Shown here piece by piece: positions 1 to 9,362 of a stretch of 64,000 nucleotides of DNA. How positions within the stretch are numbered: the stretch's first letter is position 1; every line of letters starts with the position of its first letter. Below the pieces are notes generated by a model. That model did no database searches, had not been told where the DNA came from, and saw only the letters and a list, made by a program, of their open reading frames with translations. The position numbers were made by a program, and so were the translations under genes. Source of the stretch: Prochlorococcus sp. AG-442-B03 (lineage in GTDB: Bacteria > Cyanobacteriota > Cyanobacteriia > PCC-6307 > Cyanobiaceae); the NCBI GenBank assembly GCA_003212395.1, contig QCPU01000001.1, positions 196,354 through 260,353 of the forward strand, given 5' to 3'.

Positions 1-707
1 TTTTTTTCTATTTTCTTTGGAATAGTTTTATCTCTATTCTCTATTGTGTGATAAGCAATGCATAGATCTGACTCTATTACAAAGGGTTCTACTATTGCTT
101 TTGTGGGACAATGTTCTATACAAATATCACATTTTCCACAAAGTGATTGATGAGGTTTATCTGGTATTAAATCTTTTGTCAGGATCATAAAACCTAAAGT
201 AAACCAAGAACCATTTTTTGTATTTATTAAATTACTATTTTTACCTATCCAACCAATCCCTGACTCTTCTGCCCATGCTTTTTCAAGAAGTGGAGAGGTA
301 TCAACACATATTTTCCATTTGCAATCAGGAATTTCTAGGTTGATCCATTTACCGATATTTTTTAATTTTTTTTGAATCACTTTATGATAATCTTCTCCTT
401 GGCTAAATTTAGCTACCTTTAGGAAATTCTTGTCGTTGTTTTTTGAATTAATGTAAGCAAATCCAACGCTTAAAACACTTTTTGCATCTTCAAAAAGTGA
501 GCCTATATTTCTTCTTTTTTCTGCTTCCATCCATTTCATTTCAGCATGGTGGTTATTTGATAACCATCTTTCTAATGCATTAGTTCTTAATTTTATGCGC
601 GAACTACCTGGTATTGAAGCTATGCCAGCAATTGTAAAACCTTCAAAAATAGCTCTTTCTTTTAATTTTTTACTAAAATTTTTTTTGTCTTGAATTGTAT
701 CAATCAT
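1..707 (-). CDS. queG: Epoxyqueuosine reductase QueG, C-terminal part cut by window edge
   Basis: Reduces epoxyqueuosine to queuosine, the last step of the wobble-base modification at position 34 of tRNAs with GUN anticodons; a cytoplasmic cobalamin and Fe-S enzyme. The ATG is at 705-707, and the frame stays open to base 1, so about 235 residues are visible and the C-terminus lies off the window. The visible part has the QueG-like N-terminal region (FEGFTIAGIAS near residues 20-30), a segment EESGIGWIGKN near 140, and a ferredoxin-type cluster CGKCDICIEHCP near 185-197, followed by another Cys of the second cluster. The neighbouring gene is divergent. Product recognition is firm; only the truncation limits it. 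Confidence 0.9.
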   Translation of the reverse strand, partial: MIDTIQDKKNFSKKLKERAIFEGFTIAGIASIPGSSRIKLRTNALERWLSNNHHAEMKWMEAEKRRNIGSLFEDAKSVLSVGFAYINSKNNDKNFLKVAKFSQGEDYHKVIQKKLKNIGKWINLEIPDCKWKICVDTSPLLEKAWAEESGIGWIGKNSNLINTKNGSWFTLGFMILTKDLIPDKPHQSLCGKCDICIEHCPTKAIVEPFVIESDLCIAYHTIENRDKTIPKKIEK

Positions 708-852
708 TTTTTTATTTTTATAGCATTTCTATTAAAAGTTTTTTTTGGGGAATAAACTTATAAATAAATTAGATATATTTAAAAAAAATATATCCTAACT
801 CATTAAAAACAGCTAAATTATTAGTAAAGTTAATATAGTTAGAAACGTTATT

Positions 853-1587
853 TTGGTTGAAATTAATAAAAATCAAGATTCCAATTTAGGATCTAGGCTT
901 CAACAAGATCTAAAAAATGATCTTATAGCGGGCTTGTTAGTTGTAATACCCTTAGCAACAACAATATGGCTTTCATCATTAGTTAGTAAATTTGTTTTAA
1001 CGTTAGTTACTTCAGTTCCAAAGCAATTAAATCCTTTTATTACTTTAAATCCTTTATTACAAGATTTAATTAATCTTACTTTAGGTTTAACTGTTCCCCT
1101 ATTAGCCATTTTGCTTATAGGTTTGATGGCTAGAAATTTTGTAGGAAGGTGGTTATTAGAATTTGGTGAGGGTACTTTATCGAAAATCCCAGTAGCTGGA
1201 GCTGTTTATAAAACTCTTAAACAATTGCTAGAAACTTTCTTAAGTAATAAATCTAACAGATTTAGACGAGTTGTTTTAGTTCAATATCCTCGCGAGGGAC
1301 TTTATAGTGTAGGCTTTGTAACTGGAGATGTAGGGCCTTCTCTGCAGCCAGAATTAGAAGAAAAATTACTTAGTGTTTTTATACCTACAGCACCAAACCC
1401 AACTACTGGATGGTACACACTTGTTCCTGAGTCTTCTGTTAAGGAGTTGGATATTTCTGTTGAAGATGCTTTTAGAACAATAATTTCAGCTGGGATAGTT
1501 AATCCAGATGAGAAAAATAACACTACAAACCCAACATTTTCAAAATTGTTTTCTCAACTACGAGCTTCCTCTAATACTTCTTCTTAA
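853..1587 (+). CDS. DUF502 family membrane protein
   Basis: A conserved cyanobacterial and plastid membrane protein of the DUF502 family (244 aa); its biochemical role is not established. Two hydrophobic stretches are visible, about residues 22-44 and 68-92, followed by a soluble domain with the family pattern of a conserved PVAGAVYKTLKQ stretch and PNPTTGWYTLVP near 185. The start is TTG, which places the N-terminal MVEINKNQ in front of the first membrane segment; no in-frame ATG lies closer. The stop codon directly abuts nusB, so the two are probably cotranscribed with ftsY behind them. Confidence 0.8.
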   Translation: MVEINKNQDSNLGSRLQQDLKNDLIAGLLVVIPLATTIWLSSLVSKFVLTLVTSVPKQLNPFITLNPLLQDLINLTLGLTVPLLAILLIGLMARNFVGRWLLEFGEGTLSKIPVAGAVYKTLKQLLETFLSNKSNRFRRVVLVQYPREGLYSVGFVTGDVGPSLQPELEEKLLSVFIPTAPNPTTGWYTLVPESSVKELDISVEDAFRTIISAGIVNPDEKNNTTNPTFSKLFSQLRASSNTSS

Positions 1588-1590
1588 TTG

Positions 1591-2208
1591 ATGCATAATA
1601 GATCCCTTTCTAGAGAATTATCTTTAATTTCTCTTGGCCTTATAAAAGATAAAGGTGATTTTAAGTTAAATAAATTTCAGATAGAAGAAATTTTTGAGTC
1701 TGCTTTGGATTCTCTAATAAATCATTGCAGGGAGGAATTAGATAATTGCGAGTCAGAGTTAGAAAATGCTTCACAAAAAATATTAGATAGTGAATTGCAA
1801 GAAGGTGTCGATTCTTCTTATTCAAATGTTCGAGATGAGTTAAAAAAATCTCTAATAAAAATTGAAACTGTAATGAACACACTCTCAATAACTCTAGACT
1901 TTCCAAAATTAATTGTTTCTAGTTATCAAATTGATATTAGAGACGATGTGAATCAAAGAATTTGTAATATAATTAATAACCTTAAAACTATTGATTCTGA
2001 TATCGATCAAGCAATGGATGGCTGGAGATTAAAAAGATTACCAAGAATTGATAGGGATATTTTGCGTCTAGCTTACGTGGATATTAATTTTTTGAACACA
2101 CCTGTAGCTGTTGCTTGTGATGAGGCTGTTAATTTAGCTAATAAATATAGCGACCTTCAAGGAAGAAAATTTATTAATGGAGTTTTAAGGAGATTACAAA
2201 CAATTTAA
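1591..2208 (+). CDS. nusB: Transcription antitermination factor NusB
   Basis: NusB joins NusE (ribosomal protein S10) on boxA RNA to support rRNA antitermination. The protein is about 205 aa, longer than the roughly 140 aa of E. coli NusB, as in other cyanobacteria. The extra length is an N-terminal helical, glutamate-rich part. The C-terminal half shows the family signature LPRIDRDILRLAYVDI near 150 and NLANKYSDLQGRKFINGVLRR near the end. A TTG just before the ATG is possible, but the ATG four bases after the upstream stop is the simpler start. It sits between the DUF502 gene and ftsY. Confidence 0.9.
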   Translation: MHNRSLSRELSLISLGLIKDKGDFKLNKFQIEEIFESALDSLINHCREELDNCESELENASQKILDSELQEGVDSSYSNVRDELKKSLIKIETVMNTLSITLDFPKLIVSSYQIDIRDDVNQRICNIINNLKTIDSDIDQAMDGWRLKRLPRIDRDILRLAYVDINFLNTPVAVACDEAVNLANKYSDLQGRKFINGVLRRLQTI

Positions 2209-2271
2209 TTGGCATGATTATTTGATATAAATAAATAGTATTTTAAAATTATGAAATAAGAATTATTAATA

Positions 2272-3501
2272 ATGACTAATATTGATCCCGATAATTCTCG
2301 TGAATGGGCTGCACAAGCTTATGCACTTTTAAAAAAACGACAGGAAGAGCAAAAGCAAGACTTACAGAAGCAGGAAGAGCAAAAGCAAGAATTACAGAAG
2401 CAGGAAGAGCAAAAGCAAGAATTGATTGATATTACTAATAATGAAAAATTGCCTGGACAGTCTAAAACTATTGCCGAAACTAAATTAGGAGAATTTGATG
2501 ATAATTTTACTTGGTCTGCAATGGTGTTAGCTGCTCAAGGAAAAAAAATAAATCAAATTTCGATTGATGAAATTGATTGGTTAACTAAATTACGTAGAGG
2601 ACTAGAAGAAACTCGCAAAGGATTTGTCACTGAATTATTGGATAAATTGGGTGATGATCCTCTTACTCCTGAATCTCTTGATGATTTAGAAACTCTATTA
2701 ATAAGAGCTGATGTAGGCATTGATTCAACGGATAAAGTTATAAATTCTCTCAGAACAAAATTAAACGAGGAAGTATTAGGTGGTGAGGCAGGAATAAAAT
2801 TTTTGAAGAAGGAATTAAAATTAATTATCGATAAACCAATAAAAAATTCGGGAACTGATCTCTTAGTTCCTCAAAAGGGTAGGTTAAATGTCTGGTTATT
2901 AGTAGGAGTTAATGGTGTTGGTAAAACTACGACACTAGGAAAATTAGCATATTTATCTTCCAAAAGTAATTATAAAACTTTGATAGCTGCGGCTGATACT
3001 TTTAGAGCGGCTGCAGTAGAACAACTTAAAGTATGGGGAGATAGAAGTAATGTTGACGTTATATCTAATCAATCAAAAAATGCTGATCCAGCTGCGGTAG
3101 TTTTTGATGCAATTAATTCTGCAAAAAAGAGAAATGTTGATTTATTACTTGTTGATACAGCGGGTAGATTGCAAACAAAAAATAATTTGATGGATGAATT
3201 AGCAAAAATAAAAAAAATTATTGATAAAAAAGTTCCAGATGCAATTGTTGAATCATTATTAGTTTTAGATGCAAGTCAGGGTCAAAATGGCTTAAAACAA
3301 GCAAAAAGTTTCGCTAAATCTGCAGATTTAAGTGGAGCTATTATTACTAAATTAGATGGGACTTCTAGAGGTGGAGTCTCTTTAGCTGTATCTGAAGAAG
3401 TAAATTTGCCTATAAGGTTTATTGGAGCTGGTGAAGGTATAAAAGATTTGAGACCATTTAATAGTTATGAATTTGTAGAGGCTATGCTTGCAGATAAATA
3501 A
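2272..3501 (+). CDS. ftsY: Signal recognition particle receptor FtsY
   Basis: SRP receptor GTPase that docks ribosome-nascent chain complexes at the membrane. The 409-aa protein has an acidic, Gln-rich N-terminal region, an N domain around residues 95-200, and an SRP-type G domain with P-loop GVNGVGKT near 212-219, DTAGR near 295 and TKLDG near 358, ending with GAGEGIKDLRPF. The N-terminal region holds near-perfect tandem copies of a 10-residue unit, EEQKQELQKQ, encoded by a 30-bp DNA repeat; such A-domains are variable in the family. It follows nusB by 63 bases and is probably part of the same unit. Confidence 0.95.
   Translation: MTNIDPDNSREWAAQAYALLKKRQEEQKQDLQKQEEQKQELQKQEEQKQELIDITNNEKLPGQSKTIAETKLGEFDDNFTWSAMVLAAQGKKINQISIDEIDWLTKLRRGLEETRKGFVTELLDKLGDDPLTPESLDDLETLLIRADVGIDSTDKVINSLRTKLNEEVLGGEAGIKFLKKELKLIIDKPIKNSGTDLLVPQKGRLNVWLLVGVNGVGKTTTLGKLAYLSSKSNYKTLIAAADTFRAAAVEQLKVWGDRSNVDVISNQSKNADPAAVVFDAINSAKKRNVDLLLVDTAGRLQTKNNLMDELAKIKKIIDKKVPDAIVESLLVLDASQGQNGLKQAKSFAKSADLSGAIITKLDGTSRGGVSLAVSEEVNLPIRFIGAGEGIKDLRPFNSYEFVEAMLADK
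2341..2420 (+). repeat. 30-bp minisatellite in the ftsY N-terminal region
   Basis: Two full 30-bp units (2341-2370 and 2371-2400) and a 20-base partial third (2401-2420) begin caggaagagcaaaagcaaga; the two full units differ at two bases. They keep frame and encode the repeated 10-mer of FtsY. Such an exact repeat in a streamlined genome points to recent slippage. Confidence 0.9.
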
Positions 3502-3568
3502 ATATTTAATGAAATTTTTTTAAAAATTTAAATTTAATGTTAAAACATACTTATCTATTAGATTTGTT

Positions 3569-4912
3569 TTGACAAATAATCAAAAAGAAAAAATATTTTC
3601 GAACAAATTTATTCAAAATTTTTTAGAAAATGAATCTACATTAACTTTAAAAAATAAATATAAATTTGCTGAAATTGCATCTTCATTAGCATATTATTTA
3701 AAATCATTTTCCAACATAAATAAATTACTTGATTATATATCCTTAATTTTTAAACATATTTTTTCTGATAATATAATCGTAATTATTCCTTTAAATGATG
3801 AGGGGGAGATATGGAACGACAATATAAAAATTTCCGCTAATGGGGAATATCTAACAATTCAAGAAGAAATTAAAAGTTTTTTGAATCAATTTCATTTTTC
3901 AAAAAATTTTAAAATAAAAGAAATCCTAACTTTTGAAAATGCTTTAAAAAAAAATTTTAAAGAATATAAGATTGAAACAAAAAAAATTTCATCTAGAGGT
4001 AAATGTAGAGGATTTATTTATATTTTTAGCAAAGACATCACTAGCCAGTCGATTTCAGAAGATAGTAATTTTAATTTTATTGAAAATTGTTTAGCTGTTG
4101 GATTAGAAAATTACTACTTAATAAAAACAAAGAAAAAGCATGAAAACGTAGATAGAGAAATTTCAACTGGTGCTGAAATTCAATCTCAATTACTCCCGGA
4201 TTATTGTCCAATTATCTATGGTTTAGACTTAGCTGCTCATTGTAGACCAGCTCTCCAGCTCGGTGGGGATTACTATGATTTCATGTGTTTGAAGACGAAT
4301 ATATCTGAAAAAAGAAAAGATAAAGCAAGATGGGCCTTTGTAATAGGCGATGTAATGGGTAAAGGGATTCCAGCAGGTCTTTTAATGACTATGTTAAGAG
4401 GAATGCTACGTGCAGAGGTGCTTACAGGCCTGCCTCCAGATAGAATTTTGCATGATTTGAATCAATTAGCAATAAATGATTTAGATCAATCGCATAGATT
4501 TGTGACATTGTTTTACTCAGATTATGACCCTAGAACTAGAAAACTGAGGTTTGCTAATGCAGCACATAATCCTCCTCTGCTATGGAAAAGTTCAGATCAG
4601 AAAATTATAAAACTCGATGCAGAAGGATTTGTACTTGGACTACAAAAAGATGCTGAATATCATTGTGGTGAAATCAAGCTAAGTGAAAATGATTTAGTTC
4701 TCTATTACACAGATGGAGTAACCGATACTTCTAACTCTTTAGGGCAAAGATTTGATGAAGAAAGGTTAATTAAAATCCTTACAAAATTATGCAAGCAATC
4801 TTATACATCTCAAGAAATTCTAAATAAAATATTTAAAAAGTTAGATGACTTTACAGGGCAAAATAGACATCTGGAAGATGATGCATCTATGGTTATTTTT
4901 CAATTGAGATAG
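3569..4912 (+). CDS. PP2C-type Ser/Thr phosphatase of the RsbU/SpoIIE family
   Basis: Predicted Mn/Mg-dependent serine phosphatase of the partner-switching type, which normally dephosphorylates anti-sigma-factor antagonists. The 447-aa protein has an N-terminal region of about 190 residues that may be a degenerate GAF-like sensor, then the catalytic domain with GGDYYDF near 233, GDVMGKGIPAGLLM near 263, FVTLFY near 310, and DGVTD near 387. These carry the aspartates expected to bind metal. No membrane segment is seen. The start is TTG. Neither an anti-sigma kinase nor a STAS antagonist is adjacent, so its substrate is unknown from this window. Confidence 0.85.
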   Translation: MTNNQKEKIFSNKFIQNFLENESTLTLKNKYKFAEIASSLAYYLKSFSNINKLLDYISLIFKHIFSDNIIVIIPLNDEGEIWNDNIKISANGEYLTIQEEIKSFLNQFHFSKNFKIKEILTFENALKKNFKEYKIETKKISSRGKCRGFIYIFSKDITSQSISEDSNFNFIENCLAVGLENYYLIKTKKKHENVDREISTGAEIQSQLLPDYCPIIYGLDLAAHCRPALQLGGDYYDFMCLKTNISEKRKDKARWAFVIGDVMGKGIPAGLLMTMLRGMLRAEVLTGLPPDRILHDLNQLAINDLDQSHRFVTLFYSDYDPRTRKLRFANAAHNPPLLWKSSDQKIIKLDAEGFVLGLQKDAEYHCGEIKLSENDLVLYYTDGVTDTSNSLGQRFDEERLIKILTKLCKQSYTSQEILNKIFKKLDDFTGQNRHLEDDASMVIFQLR

Positions 4913-4973
4913 AGATTTTTGTCACTTTTATAAAAAAATGCTTTATTAGAGATACTTAAAGTTACTAATTAAT

Positions 4974-6353
4974 ATGGCAAAAGTTTGGAGTAAAAGGTTT
5001 GATAATTCACTTGACCCTTTTATTGAAAGGTTTAATGCTTCAATTGGTTTTGATAGAAAGCTCATTTTAGAAGATTTAGATTGCTCGATTGCTCATGCGA
5101 AAATGCTTGGTAAAACACAAGTTTTATCCTCTTCTGAAGCTTTGCAAATTATTAATGGTCTAGAGTCAATAAAGGTTGAGTATTTGGAGGGTAAATTTTC
5201 TCCTGGTACACCTTCTGAAGATATTCACTATTGTATAGAAGAAAAACTAATAAGTTTAATTGGTGAAACTGGAAAAAAATTACATACAGGTAGAAGTAGA
5301 AATGATCAAGTTGGTACAGATATAAGATTGTGGCTAAGGAAAGAGATTGATAATATTCAAATTTTAATAACCGATTTGCAAAAATCCTTCTTAAATCTTG
5401 CGAAATCTAATATTTATACCCTAATTCCTGGATATACTCACATGCAAAGAGCTCAACCATTGTCTTTGGCGCATCATTTATTGGCTTATATAGAAATGCT
5501 CCAAAGAGACCGTGAAAGGTTTAAAGAAGTACGCGCAAGAGTTAATATTTCTCCTTTAGGAGCTGCAGCATTAGCGGGGACAAAAATAAAAATAGATAGG
5601 CACTTTACAGCTGCAGAATTGGGTTTTGACAAGATTTATAAAAACAGCATTGATGCAGTTAGTGATAGAGATTTTTGTATAGAGTTTGTTTCTGCATCTG
5701 CTTTGTTAATGTCTCATTTAAGTAAAATTTCAGAGGAGATAATTTTATGGGTAACTGATGAATTTTCTTTTGCAAAATTAACAGATAAATGTGCCACAGG
5801 AAGTAGCTTAATGCCGCAGAAAAAAAATCCTGATGTTCCAGAGTTGATTAGAGGTAAGACTGGAAGAGTGTATGGACATCTTCAGGCTTTGTTAACTATG
5901 GTAAAAGGGGTGCCACTTTCATACAACAAGGATTATCAAGAGGATAAAGAGCCAATATTTGATACTGCAGAAACAATATCTTCCTGTATTAAAGCAATGA
6001 CTATTCTAATTAATGAGGGCATTGAATTTAATATTAAAAATTTATCTGATTCTGTAGAAAATGACTTTTCTAATGCTACTGATTTAGCAGATTACTTAGT
6101 TGGTAAAGATGTTCCTTTTAGGACCGCCTATCAAGTTGTTGGTGAAATAGTTAAATATTGTATGGAGAGAAAAATGTTATTTAAAAATCTCAAAATTGAT
6201 GAATTTAAAAAATTTCATCCCGAATTTGATGAGGATGTTTTTGTGGATCTTAAACCTCTTAATGTCGTTAAATCAAGGAATAGTGAGGGTGGTACAGGTT
6301 TTGTCCAGGTAGAAAAAGAGGTAAATAAATGGCAAAAAAAATTGTTACTTTGA
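4974..6353 (+). CDS. argH: Argininosuccinate lyase
   Basis: Cleaves argininosuccinate to arginine and fumarate, the last step of arginine synthesis. The 459-aa length matches the family. Characteristic stretches are [13 protein letters not shown] near 105-117, [10 protein letters not shown] near 157, and the fumarase/lyase signature [12 protein letters not shown] near 277-288, which carries the catalytic Ser loop. The start is an ATG 61 bases after the phosphatase stop. argJ, another arginine gene, and speA, which consumes arginine, are both elsewhere in this window. Confidence 0.96.
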   Translation: MAKVWSKRFDNSLDPFIERFNASIGFDRKLILEDLDCSIAHAKMLGKTQVLSSSEALQIINGLESIKVEYLEGKFSPGTPSEDIHYCIEEKLISLIGETGKKLHTGRSRNDQVGTDIRLWLRKEIDNIQILITDLQKSFLNLAKSNIYTLIPGYTHMQRAQPLSLAHHLLAYIEMLQRDRERFKEVRARVNISPLGAAALAGTKIKIDRHFTAAELGFDKIYKNSIDAVSDRDFCIEFVSASALLMSHLSKISEEIILWVTDEFSFAKLTDKCATGSSLMPQKKNPDVPELIRGKTGRVYGHLQALLTMVKGVPLSYNKDYQEDKEPIFDTAETISSCIKAMTILINEGIEFNIKNLSDSVENDFSNATDLADYLVGKDVPFRTAYQVVGEIVKYCMERKMLFKNLKIDEFKKFHPEFDEDVFVDLKPLNVVKSRNSEGGTGFVQVEKEVNKWQKKLLL

Positions 6354-6469
6354 ATCTGAATTATTTTTCTACAACAAGGGTATCCTTTGAAGTAGAATAA
6401 TAAAGTAAACGTTATGGGACAACTCATTGTAGTTTTTTTATAAGGTAAATTTTCTTTGTTGAGTTTAAA

Positions 6470-7021
6470 GTGAGTATTTTTGTTGGCAATTTGCCGTTCC
6501 GCGCAGAGCGTGAAGATCTTATACAGTTGTTTGCCCCTTTTGGTGAGGTTTTAAATTGTTCTCTTCCCTTGGAGAGAGATACTGGAAGAAAAAGAGGATT
6601 CGCATTTATTGAAATGGCAGATGAAGCGATTGAGTCAACAGCTATAGATGGTCTGCAAGGCACGGAACTTATGGGTAGGCCATTAAGAATTAATAAAGCT
6701 GAGCCAAGAGGTTCAGGTGGATCTCGTAGAGGAGGAAGAGGCGGCTACGGAGGAGGTAATAGCGGAGGCGGCTATGGTGGAGGTAATAGCGGTGGCGGCT
6801 ACGGCGGTGGCGGCTACGGAGGAGGTAATAGCGGTGGCGGCTACGGCGGTGGCGGCTATGGTGGAGGTAATAGCTCTTACACTAATAAATCTTCTGGATC
6901 AGAAGGTTGGGAAGACAGAAGTTATGGAAATTCTTCTGAAAACTCTGAATATGAAAGTGGTAGGAGCAGGAGAAAAAGGGGAGTGTCTAATGAGAGCAAT
7001 GCTTCAAATGAGACAAATTAG
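6470..7021 (+). CDS. RNA-binding protein with one RRM and a glycine-rich tail
   Basis: A cyanobacterial Rbp-type protein resembling plant glycine-rich RNA-binding proteins; members are often cold-induced and bind mRNA. The single RRM occupies about residues 1-80, with RNP2 IFVGNL at 3-8 and RNP1 KRGFAFIEM near 42-50. The tail, about residues 84-137, is built of GGYGGGNSGG-type repeats, and the last 45 residues are Ser-, Glu- and Arg-rich. The start is GTG, since the RRM begins at residue 2. The repeat-coding DNA is far richer in G+C than the rest of the window. The stop overlaps that of the convergent dihydrouridine synthase gene. Confidence 0.92.
   Translation: MSIFVGNLPFRAEREDLIQLFAPFGEVLNCSLPLERDTGRKRGFAFIEMADEAIESTAIDGLQGTELMGRPLRINKAEPRGSGGSRRGGRGGYGGGNSGGGYGGGNSGGGYGGGGYGGGNSGGGYGGGGYGGGNSSYTNKSSGSEGWEDRSYGNSSENSEYESGRSRRKRGVSNESNASNETN
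6715..6871 (+). repeat. GC-rich glycine-codon repeat in the RNA-binding protein gene
   Basis: Imperfect copies of ggcggctacggaggaggtaa-type units, mixed with shorter ggcggtggcggctac units, make a local G+C island in an otherwise A+T-rich region. The units code for Gly/Tyr/Asn/Ser repeats and probably vary in number between strains. Confidence 0.85.
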
Positions 7022-8022
7022 TAACCCATTTCTTCAAGCGCTGTCGTTAATTTAAATAGATATTCGATATTTAATTCTTTCATTATAGATTTATTTGAAA
7101 TTTGATTCCTCCAAATTTTAGCTTTTGGTATACCTTCAACTAAATTTACAAGATGTTTACAAATATCCCAAGATTTTCCTCCATTACTTAAATGAGCTTC
7201 TATGTAAGGAATTAAGGAGAATATAATACTTGAAGCAGATTTGGGTTTTGTATTAATTCCATAAATCTTTTGATCAATTTCAGACCATCTTAAAGGATGT
7301 TTATATATTGACCGTCCGATCATGACTCCATCAAAATCATTTAAGGCTTTTAATGATTCATTGATATTTTTTAAACCCCCATTGATTTCTATTAATAATT
7401 TTGGATTTAATTTTTTTAATTTTTTTACTATTTCGTAATTTAATGGAGGTATGGTCCTGTTTTGTTTTGGATTTAGACCTTTTAATATGGCTTTCCTTGC
7501 ATGAACTGTAAATCTGTCTGCGCCAGCACTTGCGATAATTCTTACGAAATTATTCAAGTTAACGAAACCATCATTATTGTCTACACCGATTCTATGTTTG
7601 ATCGTAACTGGTAAGTTGCAATTATTTTTTAAGGATTCTATACATTTTGCTACTTTTTCAGGGTCTTTCATAAGTGAAGCACCAAAATTTCCAGAACAAA
7701 CCCTAGGACTCGGACAACCAACATTAAAGTTTATTTCGTCATAACCCCAATCCTGTGCCATTTGTGCTGCTTCTTTAAGGATTTTAGGATCGTCCCCGCC
7801 AAACTGAATAGATATCGGGTGTTCTTCACAATTAAAATCTAGAAAATTTTCTTTTTTATGTGTATAAACTAAACTCTGGGCCACAATCATTTCAGTATAT
7901 AAGAGAGCCTCAGAACTTATTTTTCTCATTATCATTCTGAAGTGCTTATCAGTACAATCCATCATTGGAGCAATACTTAATTTATGAATATTTTTAATAG
8001 AATCAGGTTGAATGCAATTCAT
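7018..8022 (-). CDS. dusA: tRNA-dihydrouridine synthase, DusA type
   Basis: FMN-dependent reduction of specific uridines in the tRNA D-loop. The 334-aa protein opens with SIAPMMDCTDKHFR near residues 16-29, typical of the DusA subgroup, then has NFNVGCPSPRV near 100 with the catalytic Cys, TIKHRIGVD near 140 and FTVHAR near 170. Length and motif order fit DusA better than DusB/C. The stop codon overlaps the stop of the upstream convergent RNA-binding protein gene by a few bases. The start ATG is 22 bases from the divergent msrB. Confidence 0.9.
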   Translation of the reverse strand: MNCIQPDSIKNIHKLSIAPMMDCTDKHFRMIMRKISSEALLYTEMIVAQSLVYTHKKENFLDFNCEEHPISIQFGGDDPKILKEAAQMAQDWGYDEINFNVGCPSPRVCSGNFGASLMKDPEKVAKCIESLKNNCNLPVTIKHRIGVDNNDGFVNLNNFVRIIASAGADRFTVHARKAILKGLNPKQNRTIPPLNYEIVKKLKKLNPKLLIEINGGLKNINESLKALNDFDGVMIGRSIYKHPLRWSEIDQKIYGINTKPKSASSIIFSLIPYIEAHLSNGGKSWDICKHLVNLVEGIPKAKIWRNQISNKSIMKELNIEYLFKLTTALEEMGY

Positions 8023-8044
8023 TACTTTTTTGTGATTTAAATAT

Positions 8045-8539
8045 ATGAATCAATTTCTATCAAGAAGAACTTTTATTCTAATTCCTACTATGTCAATCTT
8101 AAAAATAATCTTTAAGCCTATTCAAGTATTAGCATCTTCACTTGCTTCTAAAGAAGAATGGAATTTCTCAAAAGATGAATGGAAAGCTAGGCTTAGCCCA
8201 GAATCTTATTATATTTTGAGGGAGGAGGGGACTGAAAGAGCTTTCAGCAGTCAATTAAATAATGAGAAAAGAAAAGGGACTTTTTACTGTGCAGGATGCG
8301 ATTTGCCACTTTTTTCCTCAGATAAAAAGTACGATAGTGGCACAGGATGGCCAAGTTTTTGGGATTCAATTCAAGGTTCAGTAGAAACAAAAGTTGATTT
8401 CAAGTTAATTGTCCCAAGAACCGAATATCATTGCTCTAGATGCGGAGGTCATCAAGGACATGTTTTCAATGATGGGCCACCTCCCACTGGTAAAAGATAC
8501 TGTAACAATGGATTAGCATTAAAGTTTGTTCCTGATTAA
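8045..8539 (+). CDS. msrB: Peptide-methionine (R)-S-oxide reductase with Tat-like leader
   Basis: Repairs methionine-R-sulfoxide in proteins using a thiol reductant. The domain starts near residue 38 and has zinc-binding pairs CAGC (near 79-82) and CSRC (near 128-131), TGWPSF near 97, and the catalytic stretch RYCNNGLAL near 150, with Cys rather than selenocysteine. The first 35 residues are unusual for Msr[11 protein letters not shown] has the twin-arginine pattern S-R-R-x-F followed by a hydrophobic core, then VLASS, a plausible cleavage zone. This suggests Tat export to the thylakoid lumen or periplasm. No in-frame ATG gives a shorter, leaderless domain at the usual boundary. Confidence 0.92.
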   Translation: MNQFLSRRTFILIPTMSILKIIFKPIQVLASSLASKEEWNFSKDEWKARLSPESYYILREEGTERAFSSQLNNEKRKGTFYCAGCDLPLFSSDKKYDSGTGWPSFWDSIQGSVETKVDFKLIVPRTEYHCSRCGGHQGHVFNDGPPPTGKRYCNNGLALKFVPD

Positions 8540-8546
8540 ATATTTG

Positions 8547-8560
8547 TGCGGCCTTCCGCA
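8547..8560 (+). terminator. Short GC hairpin between msrB and grpE
   Basis: TGCGG-CCTT-CCGCA forms a perfect 5-bp stem with a tetraloop eight bases after the msrB stop and is followed by a moderately T-rich run (acttgttttg). It is one of very few GC-rich intergenic hairpins here, and could end msrB transcription or shape the grpE leader. Confidence 0.4.
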
Positions 8561-8613
8561 ACTTGTTTTGTGCATCACTTTATTGGAGAATAGTTTTATT
8601 AAATTTTAGAAAA

Positions 8614-9333
8614 ATGATTGAAAATCAATCAGACAATATTGATAATAACGAAAATGATGTTTCTAACCAGGATAAAGCTCCTGAAGATATGTCATCTACT
8701 CAAAATTCAACCACCGAAAATGATGAATTATCTTCTCAAAAAAAAGAAGAAATAAATACTGAAGAATTAAAAAATACTATTTCAAATAATGATGCAAGAT
8801 TAGAACAATTAGAAAAAGAGCATGAAACATTAAAAAATCAATATGTAAGGATTTCAGCAGATTTTGATAATTTTAGAAAAAGGCAGTCTAGGGACCAGGA
8901 CGATTTAAAAATCCAACTTGTTTCAAAAACTTTAACTGCGATACTTCCTATTGTTGATAATTTTGAGAGAGCAAGACAACAACTTAAACCAGAAAGTGAA
9001 GAAGCTCAAGCTCTTCATAGAAGTTATCAAGGATTGTATAAACAATTGGTAGAAGTTTTAAAACAACAGGGAGTGTCACCCATGAGAGTTGTTGGTCAAC
9101 AATTTGATCCAAAGTTGCATGAAGCTGTATTAAGAGAGCCTAGTGAAGAGTTTGAAGAGGATTTTATTATTGAAGAATTACAGCGAGGCTATCATCTAGA
9201 AGGTAAGGTTTTGAGACATGCATTGGTTAAGGTTTCTATGGGACCTGGCAAACAAAATTCACAACAGGAACTAGAAAAGGATAAAGTTGAAATGGATGTT
9301 AATTCAGAGGTAAATACTTCTGAAGATGTATAA
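8614..9333 (+). CDS. grpE: Hsp70 nucleotide exchange factor GrpE
   Basis: GrpE releases ADP from DnaK. The protein is about 239 aa, with an acidic, low-complexity N-terminal 70 residues, a long coiled coil ([18 protein letters not shown]), then the family core [22 protein letters not shown] and [10 protein letters not shown], and a C-terminal beta domain with the signature [19 protein letters not shown]. The frame extends 17 codons upstream to an earlier ATG, but that segment has no GrpE character and lies against the msrB hairpin, so the internal ATG is preferred. dnaJ follows after 29 bases. Confidence 0.94.
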   Translation: MIENQSDNIDNNENDVSNQDKAPEDMSSTQNSTTENDELSSQKKEEINTEELKNTISNNDARLEQLEKEHETLKNQYVRISADFDNFRKRQSRDQDDLKIQLVSKTLTAILPIVDNFERARQQLKPESEEAQALHRSYQGLYKQLVEVLKQQGVSPMRVVGQQFDPKLHEAVLREPSEEFEEDFIIEELQRGYHLEGKVLRHALVKVSMGPGKQNSQQELEKDKVEMDVNSEVNTSEDV

Positions 9334-9362
9334 ACTCCAAATTCTTATTTGAGCATTATTTA

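Noticed and set aside
6717-7055. 112-codon frame inside the RNA-binding protein gene
   Set aside because: It is the +1 shadow of the glycine repeat (Ala/Val/Glu repeats), an effect of GGN codon structure. The RRM frame is clearly the coding one.
8563-8613. Upstream ATG for grpE
   Set aside because: The 17 extra residues are hydrophobic and unlike GrpE; the later ATG starts the usual acidic N-terminus.
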